Assembly (NCBI GenBank): GCA_028023455.1
Contig: JAQFVV010006735.1
Coordinates: 124,001 to 188,000 of the forward strand
Direction of reading: 5' to 3'
Source of the DNA: Epiperipatus broadwayi
Lineage: Eukaryota; Onychophora; Udeonychophora; Euonychophora; Peripatidae
Length of the DNA stretch: 64,000 nt
A model generated the notes under the pieces. The model saw only the letters and a program-made list of their open reading frames with translations, ran no database searches and was not told where the DNA came from. Positions within the stretch are counted from its first letter, which is position 1. The number at the start of each line of letters is the position of its first letter. This document shows positions 47,288 through 59,830 of this stretch, one piece after another. The position numbers and the translations under genes were made by a program.

Positions 47288-50260
47288 TGGGACACCCTAT
47301 TTGATAGCCCTAGTTGAGGCATCAAATATAACGGAACGGCATTTAATCATCCCAGTTGATATACCAAATATAACAGAATCAATTATATTTAATACTTGGA
47401 AATCATTAACTTAATGCTTCATAGTTAGGTTCACCAAATATAACAAAATGTATTATATTTAAAATCTAAGTTGGTCTTGTTAAATATAAGGAGATGATTA
47501 AATTCCCTAGAAAGAGGATATACATTTCACTACAATCAGACTTTGGGTCTTCAGGTAGAATGCTAGAAATGAATCGATGAAATACTAAGTCCATGATTAT
47601 ATCTATCTTTATTATGCTAGCTCAATAATTTTAAAATAAGTTTTAATATAATTTAGACTAGTTCATCCATCTCTCATCCCTCTTTCAGTCACCATTATGC
47701 CACGAGATTCAAACTCATGGAGAATTTGCAATTAGCTCTTTTCAGGGATAATTTCAAAACAAGTTATTATTTAATATGCCTTTATATAAGCATTAATTAT
47801 AATTGATATTCATATGATATTTATAATACCAGCATATATACAATATAATTCAATAATGATTAGACAAAGAGATCAAGTTAATAAATCAATATTTAATAAA
47901 CAATAAAAAATATAATATAATAGTTAAATAAAATATTAATAAATAAATACGGATGAATTTTACCATTTTAAAATATTAATAAATAATATTTTATTTAATA
48001 CCCTATGATAAAATTCAATACTATAATAAACTTTCAAAAATTAAAGAAAATAGTTTAAATTAACAGATATATAAAAACAATATCTGGATTCAAAAATTAA
48101 TAATTTATGTAACTTATTAATTTATTTACCATTCTTATTTATATGTTTCATAATTACTAATATATAAGTACTATTTACAATTGTATAACTTATATATATT
48201 ATATGTATTTTTGATAAATAAAATACATTAAACGTTTACAATACTATGTAGTAAATACAATATAATCCTGTTTAAAATATCTATTAAATAATAACTATTC
48301 TTTATATCCTTCATCTAATTTGATGAATTATGCCAAGCTTTCAATTAATTATATTTAATACTAAATATAATTTTTCTATTAAGATATAATGATGCGATGC
48401 CAAATTTGAAATAAAGATAATAATAATAATAATAATAAACATATTAAAATAATATAAGCATTATTATAATATATATAAATAAATAATAAAGAAAACTTAT
48501 TTTCCAGAGTTGAGAGCAGATATTGAAGTCTATAGTTCATAATCCTAATGAAGAACTTTTACGAAGTATATTAATCCATTGGTATAATGATGATTTTATT
48601 TATCTTTAATTGATAAACTATTAATAATATCCAATGATTTGATTGATATAATATGTAGTAAATATTCTTCAAATGATGATGTTCTTAATCTCCATTTTTC
48701 TATTATCATTAGACGTTCTTTTCAATTAATTCTTAAAATGCATGACTCGTCTAAAAACGAGAAGATTTGACGTCACTCTAAATCGGCTACTTTTTATCGC
48801 ACGTATACATATGATATGTCATTCGAAAGAAAATCAAAAGTTCTGTAAGATGGTGCCCTCTTCAGAGTTATTTTACAAGTAAAAAATCAATAAAAATGAC
48901 CATATATGTCAAACAAAACCAAAGCACCGCCTCCTCACCAACTTTTCTTGAATCTTATTGGCTGTCCCACTTCTGTCAGAAAGGGAAATGGCTGCCAAAA
49001 AGTAAAAAGTTACGTTCGTTTTGATTTTTATTACGAAAATGATAAACGAATGTTTACAACATTTTAAACAATATTTGAATTGAATTACAAATTATTATTG
49101 ATAAAATAATACTAAAAATCAAATTATTTTAGAAAAATAGTTAAGATATTACCAAGAATTATTTATTTATTGCTACATATTGATCGTAACGTTAAAGTGA
49201 AAAAAAAAAGATTGCTAACGCAATCTTTTTTGGTTGGTTGAATAGCGGTTACTTTTATTTCACCGCAATTGAATATTTTTTAAATTATAAATCAAATTTT
49301 ATTTTTGAAAAGACTTTCGTTTGCTTTCGTAATCTGAGAATTCAGTAATATATTTTTTACAAACGAAACTAACGTATTTATATTATTAAAAGTGATCTAT
49401 TTTAACAATAGATTTTGTTAAAGTTGCGAGTTGGCCAATTACAAGTTTTGATTTTTAACTCATTCGGCCAATTAAATAATAATCGTTGAAAGGGTTAATA
49501 TTTCAAATATTTCAAAATAGCATGCAAGGTTGGTTTCGAAACCTTTACGATACAAAGCTGTTCTACTCAAAGCACACTGTTTTATCCTATATATATATAT
49601 ATATAATTATCTTAAATTTATATATATCTGAAGAATAACGGAAGTGTTAAAACAACGTAGTTTTCAAAAAACTTAAACAGATGTTCTTTTCTTTTATATT
49701 GCTATTCCTTTAAGATTTAATAGAAAATTAAAATATTTTCCTTGCAGACTTTTAATCCACAGATTATCTTAATTTGGAAAGCTTAATATTTAAATTCCAA
49801 TCATTGAACAGTAGTATTGATAAAAGAAAAAGTTATTTAAAGAGAAATGATTTTCTTTTCTTCTCCTTAATAACAAGAGAACGAATAAATCTGCTCGTGT
49901 GTTATTACAAGTTCATGCTTTATTCAAATATTAATTGTTCAATAGACATTAAGATTTAATAATAAAATATATATAACATTATTTATTACTCAACTTCAAA
50001 TCTGGCATTTTACTCAAAAACTTGACATTAATATATATACTGTTTAAAGTTCACATATATATAAAATCATTCATTTCAACTCCAAATCTGGCATTTTACT
50101 CAAAAGCTTAAGTTATGTATTATTTAAAACTCACATGTATATATAAATAGTATATATATGTATACATAATAAAATAGTCAAATAAAAATTTATATTTATA
50201 AATAATTTCATAAGAGATAAAAACACGTTAGACCAATAATAATAACTGGAATAAGTTACT
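47288..50260 (-). repeat. LTR copy C (with the 768-bp insertion), right end of the array
   Basis: About 2973 bp and nearly identical to copy B. Similarity to the B unit ends at ATAAGTTACTAT (50251-50262), after which B continues with the polypurine tract and C with TA repeats and a MITE. That defines the outer 5' LTR boundary in element orientation. Confidence 0.88.
48731..49499 (+). mobile_element. Insertion in LTR copy C (sister of 42031-42798)
   Basis: Same length, site and TTAAT flanks as in copy B, so both descend from one insertion that was later duplicated with the LTR. The internal hairpin at 49204-49231 reads GATTGC-TAAC-GCAATC here, against GATTGC-GTTA-GCAATC in copy B, an exact inversion of the palindrome. 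Confidence 0.85.
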
Positions 50261-50270
50261 ATATATATAT

Positions 50271-50494
50271 AATAAATCAGTAACTATGTTTTCTATTTAA
50301 AATTGTTTGGTAGATTTATTTTCATTTTAAAACAGTTATTTTAGGAAAAAAATCATAATCTTTTTTAATTTTTCACAATCATTTTAAATAATGTGATTTT
50401 TCTAATTCACCATTTTTTTGAAAAACAATTGTTTTAAAATAGAAATAGAAACTTTCAAACAATTTTAAATAGAAAACTTGGTTATTGATTTATT
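50271..50494. mobile_element. MITE with about 70-bp terminal inverted repeats
   Basis: The left end AATAAATCAGTAACTATGTT followed by TTCTATTTAAAATTGTTT faces the right end AAACAATTTTAAATAGAAAA followed by CTTGGTTATTGATTTATT. About 225 bp with a short AT-rich centre and no frame. It lies within about 10 bp of the LTR array's right end. Confidence 0.8.
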
Positions 50495-50539
50495 GTACAT
50501 ATATAATTATATACACATACTAAATATAATATATGCATT

Positions 50540-50760
50540 AAAATTTAAAATGGTTGAAAAATGTTAATAAACTGAAAGGAAAACATTATACTGCCCTCTT
50601 GTAATTTTTATTTAAAACAAATGAAAGTTCTAAGAATAATGATACAGGCAGTTATTGAATACTTTTTATATTTTTTCTGCCCTCTAATCCATATGAATCA
50701 AACTAGTTGACATACTGAAAAGATTGGTATTAAAAATGAATTAAGCTCGTATAACTTAGT
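50540..50760 (-). repeat. Diverged single copy of the 262-bp repeat
   Basis: Read on the minus strand, it matches the tandem unit at 58285-58808 through CTTTTCAGTA, TTAGAACTTT, and GAGGGCAGTATA near the end. It shows the unit is also dispersed. Confidence 0.6.
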
Positions 50761-51265
50761 TATATATCAATTTTCAAGAAATTCTATTGAATTTAAATAT
50801 ATTAAACCTCAATTTTAACATTTCATTGTAACTTGAAAAAGAACAAAAGTTAACAAACAAACAAACAAACAGATTTTCCAACTTCAATAAAAGCATTTAA
50901 AAATATTGTAATTATATTTCTTACATTTTTAGTGCTCATACCTTTAAAAAAATAAAAAAGTAATTATAAGTGCCTTAACATGAATAATTTTTATCTTTGA
51001 CTAAATCATATGAAGTATAAAAATTATTTTTACTCACATATAATACACAAACACATTCAATGTTTATTGCCCTGTGGCTTTGTATCAGTGACAGATTGAT
51101 AGACTTATGAATTAAAGATTTTTGCTTAATTCTCAGCTGAGAAAAATGAAATAATAAATCCCAGTTTAATAACTTGTATAGAATTATTGCACATCTATCT
51201 ACCATTTTAATGTTAGCAACTGGTACACCATTATTTTCTTCTAAATGATCTATTGATCAAATTCT

Positions 51266-52350
51266 TTACAATTTACAGTCACTATGACTTTCTGTCAATC
51301 CACAAATCTTTCTGTAAAGTTTTTTAAAATTTTTACCTATTTTTTTGTGCCAACTAAACTTTTTGGATTTTCTAATTCTTTTTTTTCTGAAAGGTATCAA
51401 GATAATATTTGCATCATTAATCTTTCCTGAGAATATTTCATACATATCCATGCCAACACAAATGTATCTGCTGACTTTATTTAGTAAAGAGTGTACAATA
51501 TTTATTACTTTTCAAATTGATTTACATATTCTCCCTGACTTTTTTGCAGATTTATGCTAGTAATCTTGTTAATTCTTTTTCCTTCCTATCCTTTAGCTGT
51601 CAAGTCATATTCCCATGCGTAAAGATACTTTTCATCAATTGCATTGTATGTTTATTATGATCCTACAATATGCCATTTATCATTGATATAATATTTGTTT
51701 CTATTACATTTATTTTTCTTAAAGCTTTATTTCTCATTTTCATTTGCATAAATCTGTGTTTAGGTACTTACATTTATCAAATTGTCCAATTTGTTGTCCA
51801 GTTTCTAATTTTATTGTATGTTGCAATTCTCATTACATAGTTTTATGTTTTCATACTTTTATTTTGCATCCCATTTCCCATTATTTATGCATTTCTAGTC
51901 ATATAACTCAAATCAGCATGATTCTGAATTAAAACTATTTGATCATCAACATAGCACAATACAGAAAAATGTCTTATTGTTTAGAGAAATTGCCCTTTTC
52001 CATAATTTAAAAGTTTGTTCTGGATGTATTTTAAACAATATTAGTAATAAATAATGTTTTTGCTTGATTCCTTTGCTTATTCAACGTTTAGAGTAATTTT
52101 AATTCATAGCCTGGTGGATCTTGATTTATTTTCTTTATTTACATATACATTGAGATATGTTTAATTTAAAGTTTACATATTAAATCTTATTCAATTATTT
52201 TAGTCAAGGTGTTTAACATGAGATTCTGTTTCCAGCCTTGTATAATTCATTATAAGTTTAATAACTCTTAAGTGCAATATTCCATGTCTAATAAGGTGTA
52301 CTTATAAATATCAGAGCTCCAAGAATAGATGGATTCATTCTATTCTTGAT
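51266..52350 (-). pseudogene. Decayed RTE-like LINE RT fragment (family 3)
   Basis: Minus-strand reading gives FKIHPEQTFKLWKRAISLNN (about 51985-52045), then LCYVDDQIVLIQNHADLSYM (about 51905-51970), a YVDD/FADD-type catalytic box. KALRKINVIETNIISMINGI and YAWEYDLTAKG (about 51580-51730) follow, resembling the post-RT blocks where family members read INGILWD and YG-E-WDL. Frames are broken throughout. The plus-strand frames here are antisense. Confidence 0.7.
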
Positions 52351-52457
52351 CTCTTTATTCAACATTGAGAGAGCTTTTAATTCATAGCTTAGAGGAGTGA
52401 TTTGCTCCTGTTGTTTACATATACATTGAACTATGTTTAATTGAAAATTTATTTTCA

Positions 52458-52740
52458 ATGGTATGGTTGGCTGAAGAGTTGGAGAGCAGAATAGAATGAA
52501 GCCTGACCATTAATATTTGAAGATTTGCTATTTTAATATAAACCAAGCACTGGTTATATATATACATGGGAGATAATGATTGGACCAACTGATGAGTGCT
52601 GGTTCAGCGTGATTATATATACTGAAGATCATTTATTTTTTTCACATGTATGTGGTCATGTGTATCAGTGGTATGAGATAGAATGAATAGCTGAAAGGAA
52701 CTTAAAAGTTTGTTATTTAAATCCTCTATAATTTTATCTA
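52458..52740. mobile_element. Single arm of the long fold-back family
   Basis: Matches the right arm of 25868-26592: CAATGGTATGGTTGGCTGAA (about 52458), GATTTGCTATTTTAATATAA, GGACCAACTGATGAGTGCTG, and GTATCAGTGGTATGAGATAG. The opposing arm is missing or too diverged to see. Confidence 0.75.
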
Positions 52741-55700
52741 AACTTCAAGTAGATAAATTATACTTGTATCCAAATATTCAAAGTTGTATTTTTTTTTGTT
52801 GCTTATATATACAGTAATATTATACACTTTTTAACTGCTTTAATAAGAATTATATTTATGTTAGCTAATTTCAATATTTTTATAATTATTTTTATAATAG
52901 TTATTAATTAAATGTTGAAAATTATAATATATTTATATTTGTAAGGAGGCGGAGATCATTTTTGTAAAGGTGAAAATCTCTATCAAATTTTTGGCTATAT
53001 AACTTGGCATTTAGTTAGTAAAAAAAAAAAAAAAAACTCTCAATGAACTTAAAAAAGAAAGTCTTCCAGCTGTTAGTATTTGCTTTTAACAGTTTGTTCA
53101 TATTTTTGTTTTTTAAAATATTGACATTATTTTATTACCTTTACACGTGGCAATATTTTAAAAGTGATAATATGATTTATGATATCAAATTAATTTCAGC
53201 TTAAAAATGACGAATTTAAAAAAATATTAGAATATTTTTTTCTTCAATGAAAAAAGAAGACAACATTGGAATTGAAACAAAAATTAAAAAATTTACACTT
53301 GCCGAGTTTTTGTTAACGGAACTGTTAACTTATTTGCAGGGGAGAAAATCGAAATTGCCGACTTGATAGAGTTTCAATTTTATGAAGTAAAATAACTGAC
53401 TTCTGACTAATTTATTTATCCTAGAGCGATACAGGAACTTACAAAAATATATTTAAAAATACGCATTATTTTTTAACAATTTATTTATTTAATATATATA
53501 TATTACTAATTACGACACGATATTTAATAACAATTTTTGATCTACTATCTAAATCTGAGTTAGAATTACCCGATAACTAATAGACTAGTAAATTAGAAAA
53601 ACTTATAATTTAAATTATTAGAATCATTAAAATTGAGCTTCAAAATTATATATACGCAGACATTTATTTTTTTAAAAAGATTAAAACATCTTGAAATAAT
53701 TCACTACAAGTCAAATGCCTGTGCAAATATCCCCACAGAAGAATAGTGAAGAAAAGAGTAATCATTCAACAAACTATTAAAAATTTTGTGGTTACTCTTA
53801 TTTTTATCACTTATTTATTAATGGGTAAATATCATTTTCTCACGTTAATTGAATTAGTACCTAAGTAAAGTATTTGCTTGGCAACGTTCACCTATAAACG
53901 GTTTTTTAAGTTTTTGCCCAGGCTCAAATCTCACATTGTGGGTATGTCAACAATCTTTCTAACGAGGAAACATGGAAAACAAGCAGCTATTCATTAAAAG
54001 TATAAATAATTTTATGGCATAAATCATTGCCTACACACACACATACAATAGATGCATATACACATTGTGTCCCAGGGAAAAGATGGTTGAATGCTTTTCA
54101 CTCCAAGCTTTCTGTCTGAAGTGCCATCTCTGTATCTATGCATGTATTACGTAGTGACATAATTTAGTTATTAACCACAACAATTTTAAAATCAGTAAGT
54201 CTGGATCATAAGTTATGACATGAAATGTGACAGTGTACACCTAGTATCTTTATCATATTTAATACTCTTTCTGCTATAACTGAACCTTGCAAACTATTTG
54301 AGAATATTCTTCTGACCCATGCTTTAACTGCCGTACACAGTTTGATTTATTTTAAAAGTTGACAAACAATTTTTCCTGATTTAAAACTAAATTTAATGTT
54401 AAACCATTGCTCTGTCATCAGTTAAGGTAAGAAAGATCGGTCAGATTTCACATTGTAACTCATGATCTAGATATTTTGGCACTTTAAAAATTTTGTTGGT
54501 AAATCGATTCATATATGGCACTGCAGGAAAACTTAAAAAGAAAACCACTCCCATTCTCACTAGGACTGTGTATATATGATATATTTTAAAGTAAAATGCA
54601 TTTTTCTTTTATTTAAAATTTTAAGAATAGTGTTTTATAATTAAAACTTATAAAAAAAAACAAAAAAGAATTTAATAAGTAATTTATTTCTAGACATAAT
54701 TTCCACTTTACTATTCTTTTCTAACCAACTGAGATGATGTTTTTTGAATATTGTTTCATACAGATGAGCATCTGCTTTGTAAAATATCTTTAATAACAGA
54801 GAGAGTTATGAATAGTTTGACATAATGAATCTTTTTCATCACAAATATAAAACCTTTCTTTGTAAAATATTATGGGCTGCATATTGTTTTGATCATAACA
54901 AAGACATATACAAGTTGGATACCTATATTATGATCAAATTGCATTATAATATCATCAATGAATTAACACTTTGTACCAGTTGAAATTGTTCCCGTTTTAC
55001 TCATAACCTGAATCCCTTTATATAATATTAAATAACATAAACTTTTTTGTTTTTTAGTATCTTTTTATTAGACTCTTTATAAAATTACTACATAAATGAT
55101 ATATTACTTTTCCCCATTTCATTTGTATTCGTAATTTTATTTAGCAAAACATTTTTAATTTTTGTGACTGGAAAGGTTTAATTATCTTCCTCTTATGAAA
55201 CACTTTTCAAACTCCCCCTCTCCATGTTAAAAGATTAAAGGAATAACATCAAAGATAAACTACCATCAGAGGTCACACAAATCCAATGCAGCAAACTGAC
55301 TTTACAACTGTATACTATAGGGAATCAAGAGCAAACATTACCACAAGAGTTGATCAACACAAACACATATATGCATGCAAAGAATAATCCTGACTATAAG
55401 TCTATCTTCTAAAAATAGGAATAACAATTTTGTCACACATTTGATCCACAGAATATCAATCTGGATTACATGGATGACATGGCAGGAAAAAAAATTAAGG
55501 AGGTATGGTTCATTTCCAACCATATTCATATCATTAACAAGAAAAAACAGTGTTCAACTGTAAACCAAATGGAATATGTAAAAATCTAATTTAAATATAA
55601 ATAGGGCAACATATCTAGCAATCTGGGTAAGATGCACTAAAAGGGCACTATGCTATATCTAAAAAGAAGGAACTATTTTATAACAGGAAAATAATAAAAG

Positions 55701-56214
55701 CATTTCTAGTCACAGATGTTAGACACATTTACATAAATAATAATATGGTTAATTGTTTGAGTAAATCTGACCTTATTGCATCTCCAAAGATATGTTGAAC
55801 TCAATATTTCCATTCTGTTGATTGAACTAAGATTTGTTTAAAGTTTCTGTATGAAGATAGTAGTTATAATTAATCCAACAATCAGAATATGTAGGGAGTA
55901 ATAGGAACTTATTTTTTTATTCTTATACCTTATTATAGCATCATTAAGCACATGGACTTAAGCTTCTTTACAGTAACTTTTCTGTTCAAACAAAATATTT
56001 CTGGTAGTCAAACTTTATGCTGTGCAGAAATTCAATAACAACAGACCATTTGAATTATTTTCAATAATTGTAGGTTAAAGTTAATTGATTTTACCAATAT
56101 TTGTATTAAAGTTTCAATAAAAAAATTTGATATTAATATAACACATCTATCTGATAACAAAAAAAAGTTTTTTTAAAAAAACACTAAGAATCTAAACTTG
56201 GCACATCTTTAGTA
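52741..56214. other. Unassigned AT-rich sequence
   Basis: No gene is recognised. A (CA)n stretch lies at 54035-54048. Short frames at 55338-55563 overlap on both strands and lack motifs. Confidence 0.5.
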
Positions 56215-56515
56215 TCATTTTAATCATTATCAATTCACTGCACAATTGAAAGACTCTTAGAGTTTAGTTTAGTTTCTTTGATTCTTACCTTCTTTGATGT
56301 ACAATATTCTAAAACTACCTTATCTTAATTCTTATATCCATTTCAAATGCAGTCTTTTCAAGATATTTTACAACCCCTTAGGATACAACTCAAAACTTCA
56401 ATTATCCAATACACTACCATCTCTTCTAGTAATATGATCAGTCCAACTTTATTTCAGTCTCTCAATTCTTTCAATGATATCAATAATTGTCATATATGTA
56501 ATGACATATTGTGTA
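56215..56515 (-). pseudogene. 3' fragment of RTE family 1
   Basis: Follows 14560-14860 of the longer copy: ATCATTATCAATTCACTGCA, CAAGATATTTTACAACCCCT, ACCATCTCTTCTAGTAATAT and TCTCAATTCTTTCAATGATA have clear counterparts. The plus-strand 126-codon frame over it is an antisense artefact. Confidence 0.75.
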
Positions 56516-58284
56516 AAACCACCATTATGCAAATAAATTTAAATACCATTAGCCTTTCAAATGAACATTTTCAAATCTCAAGGCTAAAAGATACCAAATT
56601 AGACTTTATATCCATTCCAATATTCTGTAGGTTCTGTTCATTAAAAAAATTAGTATTTTTAAAAAATCTAAGTTCATTTACTTTTATAAAATCAGATTTC
56701 CTTTCTCTAAAAGCTAAATTTAATTAAAAGCTGTTATATTAATATTATATCTTGACGACTCCATAATTATAAGGATTGGATTCTTTTCAGGTTCCGTATT
56801 GAAAAATTAATATCAAGCTATGTTTAGATATTTTATGTATCAATATATTTTTTAAAAATAAACCTCACATTTTTATAACTATTATTATTTTCTACTTTAT
56901 TATCATTATCATTATAATTAATTCATCAGACATGATGACTTAGTTAAATTGCATCAGAATAGACAATTTGAAACCTACTGGTCTAAATGTATTCATATTC
57001 AGGATTGGTAGGGATATCTTTAAGTAAGCCTGCATAAATAACAGTCATATTTTATATTTAACTTCAAAATAACTTATTTTTAATTATTTTTCCATGTGCA
57101 ACACTATAACCAAAGACTGACAGTCTTTTAAACCTATCTTTATTATTGCTCTGTCACTTGACATACTTATACTGAATCACTCTTCTTCAAATTAAAATTA
57201 AAGCACCAAAGAAAAAAGAAATTTGTGATCCATATTTTATTTTTTTGTAATTTCTAATGAGTAAAAAATATACACTTTTTTGTGAACTGACATATAATAT
57301 TTTGTTTTAAAAAATTAGATTAATAATTGCAGTACATGTTTTTTAATTCATTTTTACCAGAATTAATTATTGTATATGTTTAAAGTTTTTCCAATAATAA
57401 AATGAATACAACTACCTTTTTTACAGTGCTTATTTACCTTTAAGGTGGTAATCATTTTACCTTGAATGAGGGAAAAATTCCATTATTAAAAATAATATGT
57501 TTAATTTATTTTTGCTGTATTTTATTACTGAATATAGTCAAATTTTTGAATATTATCAAACTTCTTTTTCAATTAATAATAATTAAAATTATTTTTTTGA
57601 TGAAATCGTTTGTAATTATAATGAAATGCATTTGAATGAATTAGCAATTTTATTAAGAGGTTATAAAATAAAATTAAGTTATGTATATTTTAATTAATAT
57701 ATAGATTTTCAGTTTATTTATAGTGTAGATTATATATAATCAAAGTTTGTTTTTTAATTAATATATAAAGAAATAATATTTTTTTATGAAAAGTATGCAT
57801 TTCCCATGAAAGATGGCTAAATGAGACAATAATTGTGGTATTATGAGTATATTGAATAAACATTAGATAAGTAAATCAATTTTCAGCTGATGTACATTTT
57901 TCAATTTAATTTAATTTTTTTTACAATTACATATTACTCTTTTTTTTTAAAAAATATGTAGTAAATGAAATTTATACTTATTTTAATTAGTGCGAATTTT
58001 ATTATTTTATCTACTAAAGAAGTCTTATTGTTTTTATGATAACAAGTGACTTCCATTTTTAAAAATGACACTTAATTAAAAATGGACACTTTTTAAAGAT
58101 CACAGTAGAAAATAAGCTATTTGTTTACTGAAATAGTGATTATAAATTAATATGGATTATTTTGGTAAATTCTCACAGAGAAAGTTCTCATATGAGGGAA
58201 TAAAAGTGTATATATATATTTTAAATGTTATTATTTACATTGAAAAATCTTATGTTTGTAAAATCATTTTAAAATAAAAATGAA
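56516..58284. other. Unassigned AT-rich sequence
   Basis: No supported feature. Confidence 0.5.
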
Positions 58285-58880
58285 ATTTTAAAATCAAAAT
58301 GTAATAGATTTAAATTTGATAGAATGGCCTCAAACTTGGTACATAAGTTATACATACCAGGAAAATCCATGTTGTATACTAATCTTTTCAGTAGACCAGC
58401 TATTTTTTAGATATAGAACAGAGAAAGTACTGAATATTTTGATATCAAAGTTAAGAATTATTTTTAGAACTTTAATATATTTTAAATAAGATTTGTGAGA
58501 GGGCAGTATAGATATTTTTGACCTTTCAATTTATAGTTATAATAACATTTTAAAATTAAGGTTTAATGGATTTAAATTCAATTGAGTTGCTTTAAACTTT
58601 GTATATAAGTAAGAAATATTAGGAAAAATTATATAAAACACTAATCTTTGTAGTATGTCACCTAGTTTCATAGATATGGAACAGAGAGTGGGAAAATAGT
58701 GAATATTTTGATATCAAATTAACAACCATTCTTAGAACTTTAATATGTTTAAATAAGGCTAATGAGAAGGTAGTATAGTGGCTTTTGTTTTCAATTTAAA
58801 ATTATAATATTTTAAAATTGAGGTTTAATAGATTTAAGTTGAATATAATTTGTTGAAATTTTGACATTTTTAAAAATCTC
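58285..58880. repeat. Tandem repeat, 262-bp period, about 2.3 units
   Basis: The unit start ATTTTAAAAT occurs at 58285, 58547 and 58809, giving a period of exactly 262 bp twice. Shared landmarks are GATTTAAATT, CTAATCTTT, GAACAGAGA, GAATATTTTGATATCAAA, TTAGAACTTTAATAT and a GGCAGTATAG/AGGTAGTATAG block. Units differ at perhaps 20% of positions. A dispersed relative is at 50540-50760 (minus). It is a satellite-like or transposon-internal repeat of unknown nature. Confidence 0.85.
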
Positions 58881-59039
58881 TACAAAAGACATAGGCTATA
58901 ATAATAATATTTTAGATAGGTGATTTAGTTTCTTTGATATGTGAGTCTTTGTTGATAAAAATTCATATTTGTAAAATATTAAAGATTTTAAGATTTCTCA
59001 TTCGATAATTTAATATACAAAATTAACAAAGAGTATGAC

Positions 59040-59830
59040 ACACTTGAATGAAAAGCTATAAAGATACACAGAAATTATTACACGCTAAGCGCTTTCGAGG
59101 CCTTTTGCCTCATATTCATAGCAGTACTGTGAGCTGCAGAACGAAAAAATAGGGCAAGGAAACAAAACAGTATGCAAAGCATATGCAAATGAACTAGATA
59201 GTCCAACGTTTGGAGATGTAAAAGCAGGTATCTTGTCTATTGATGGAGTTATTATTGCCATTAATAAAATATGCTTCTCTGATTTTTTGCTTGATGTCAT
59301 TTTTCTCAATACAGACTATTTTAGGGCTGGAAGGTTCAAACAAATGTCCTGTCTTCTTGGAATGCTCTAAAAATGTTGATGAATTATCATTGTTTTTCAT
59401 AGCTCTATTATATGTATATCTGTGTTGTGCTGTCCTGTTGATTATGCCTGCTTTGGTTTCTCCAAAATAAATGGCCCAGAAACCAGGTTGTGGGCAAGAT
59501 ATGCTGTAAACAACATGGGGAGTCTGAGAAGGTTCAATTTTGTCCTTAGAGTCATTGATTAGACGATTAGTGCATGGGGGTGTATGAAAGCTAATTTTTA
59601 ATTTATTGGACAAAACCTTGATTAATTGATAGGAGATTTTAGGTATGTGGGGAAGAGTAATATATGGAAGTTTAATATTGTTTTAATTGTCTGTGATTGT
59701 TGAGTTTATAGCCTGCTTGTAGTAGGTCTTTGGTGTAAAGATGTATATTATTCTTTCTATCCGCCTCAAACTTGATATGGAAGAGGAAGGAGGAGAAGCA
59801 TTAAATATATTAATCTTAGAACTTCAATGT
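59040..59830 (-). pseudogene. Penelope-like element C-terminus with GIY-YIG endonuclease
   Basis: Minus-strand frame (59194-59613 plus upstream). The linker LPHIPKISYQLIKVLSNKL (about 59600-59660) is followed by TPHVVYSISCPQ and IYFGETKAGIINRTAQH. The VVY..IYFGE pair corresponds to the GIY-YIG motif with the expected Arg/His region downstream. FLEHSKKTGHLFE, KIVCIEKNDIKQKIREAYFI and NNNSINRQD end the domain. This nuclease nicks target DNA for Penelope-like retroelements. After the domain comes GAGGCAAAAGGCCTCGAAAG (about 59090-59112), a typical conserved tail. The RT part is missing, so it is 5'-truncated. Confidence 0.85.

Larger units (their letters stand above)
34547..50260 (-). mobile_element. 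Tandem LTR retrotransposon array: LTR-int-LTR-int-LTR
   Basis: Three LTR copies (34547-36806, 40590-43560, 47288-50260) enclose two almost identical internal regions (36807-40589 and 43561-47287). Similarity between units begins exactly at one LTR end on the left flank and stops exactly at the other LTR end on the right flank. Two elements sharing a central LTR would leave this pattern. Element orientation is minus: gag-like remnant, protease-like remnant, integrase C-terminus, polypurine tract, LTR. The integrase C-terminal style and lysine-type primer site suggest a Ty3/gypsy-like element. No RT is present, so the copies are internally deleted. Confidence 0.85.

Noticed and set aside
34547-50260. 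CRISPR-like or satellite array from repeated segments
   Set aside because: The repeats are kilobase-long LTR and internal units with a polypurine tract and primer-site region, not short spaced repeats.
56347-56727. 126-codon plus-strand frame
   Set aside because: Its first half is antisense to an RTE family 1 fragment. The rest has no motif.
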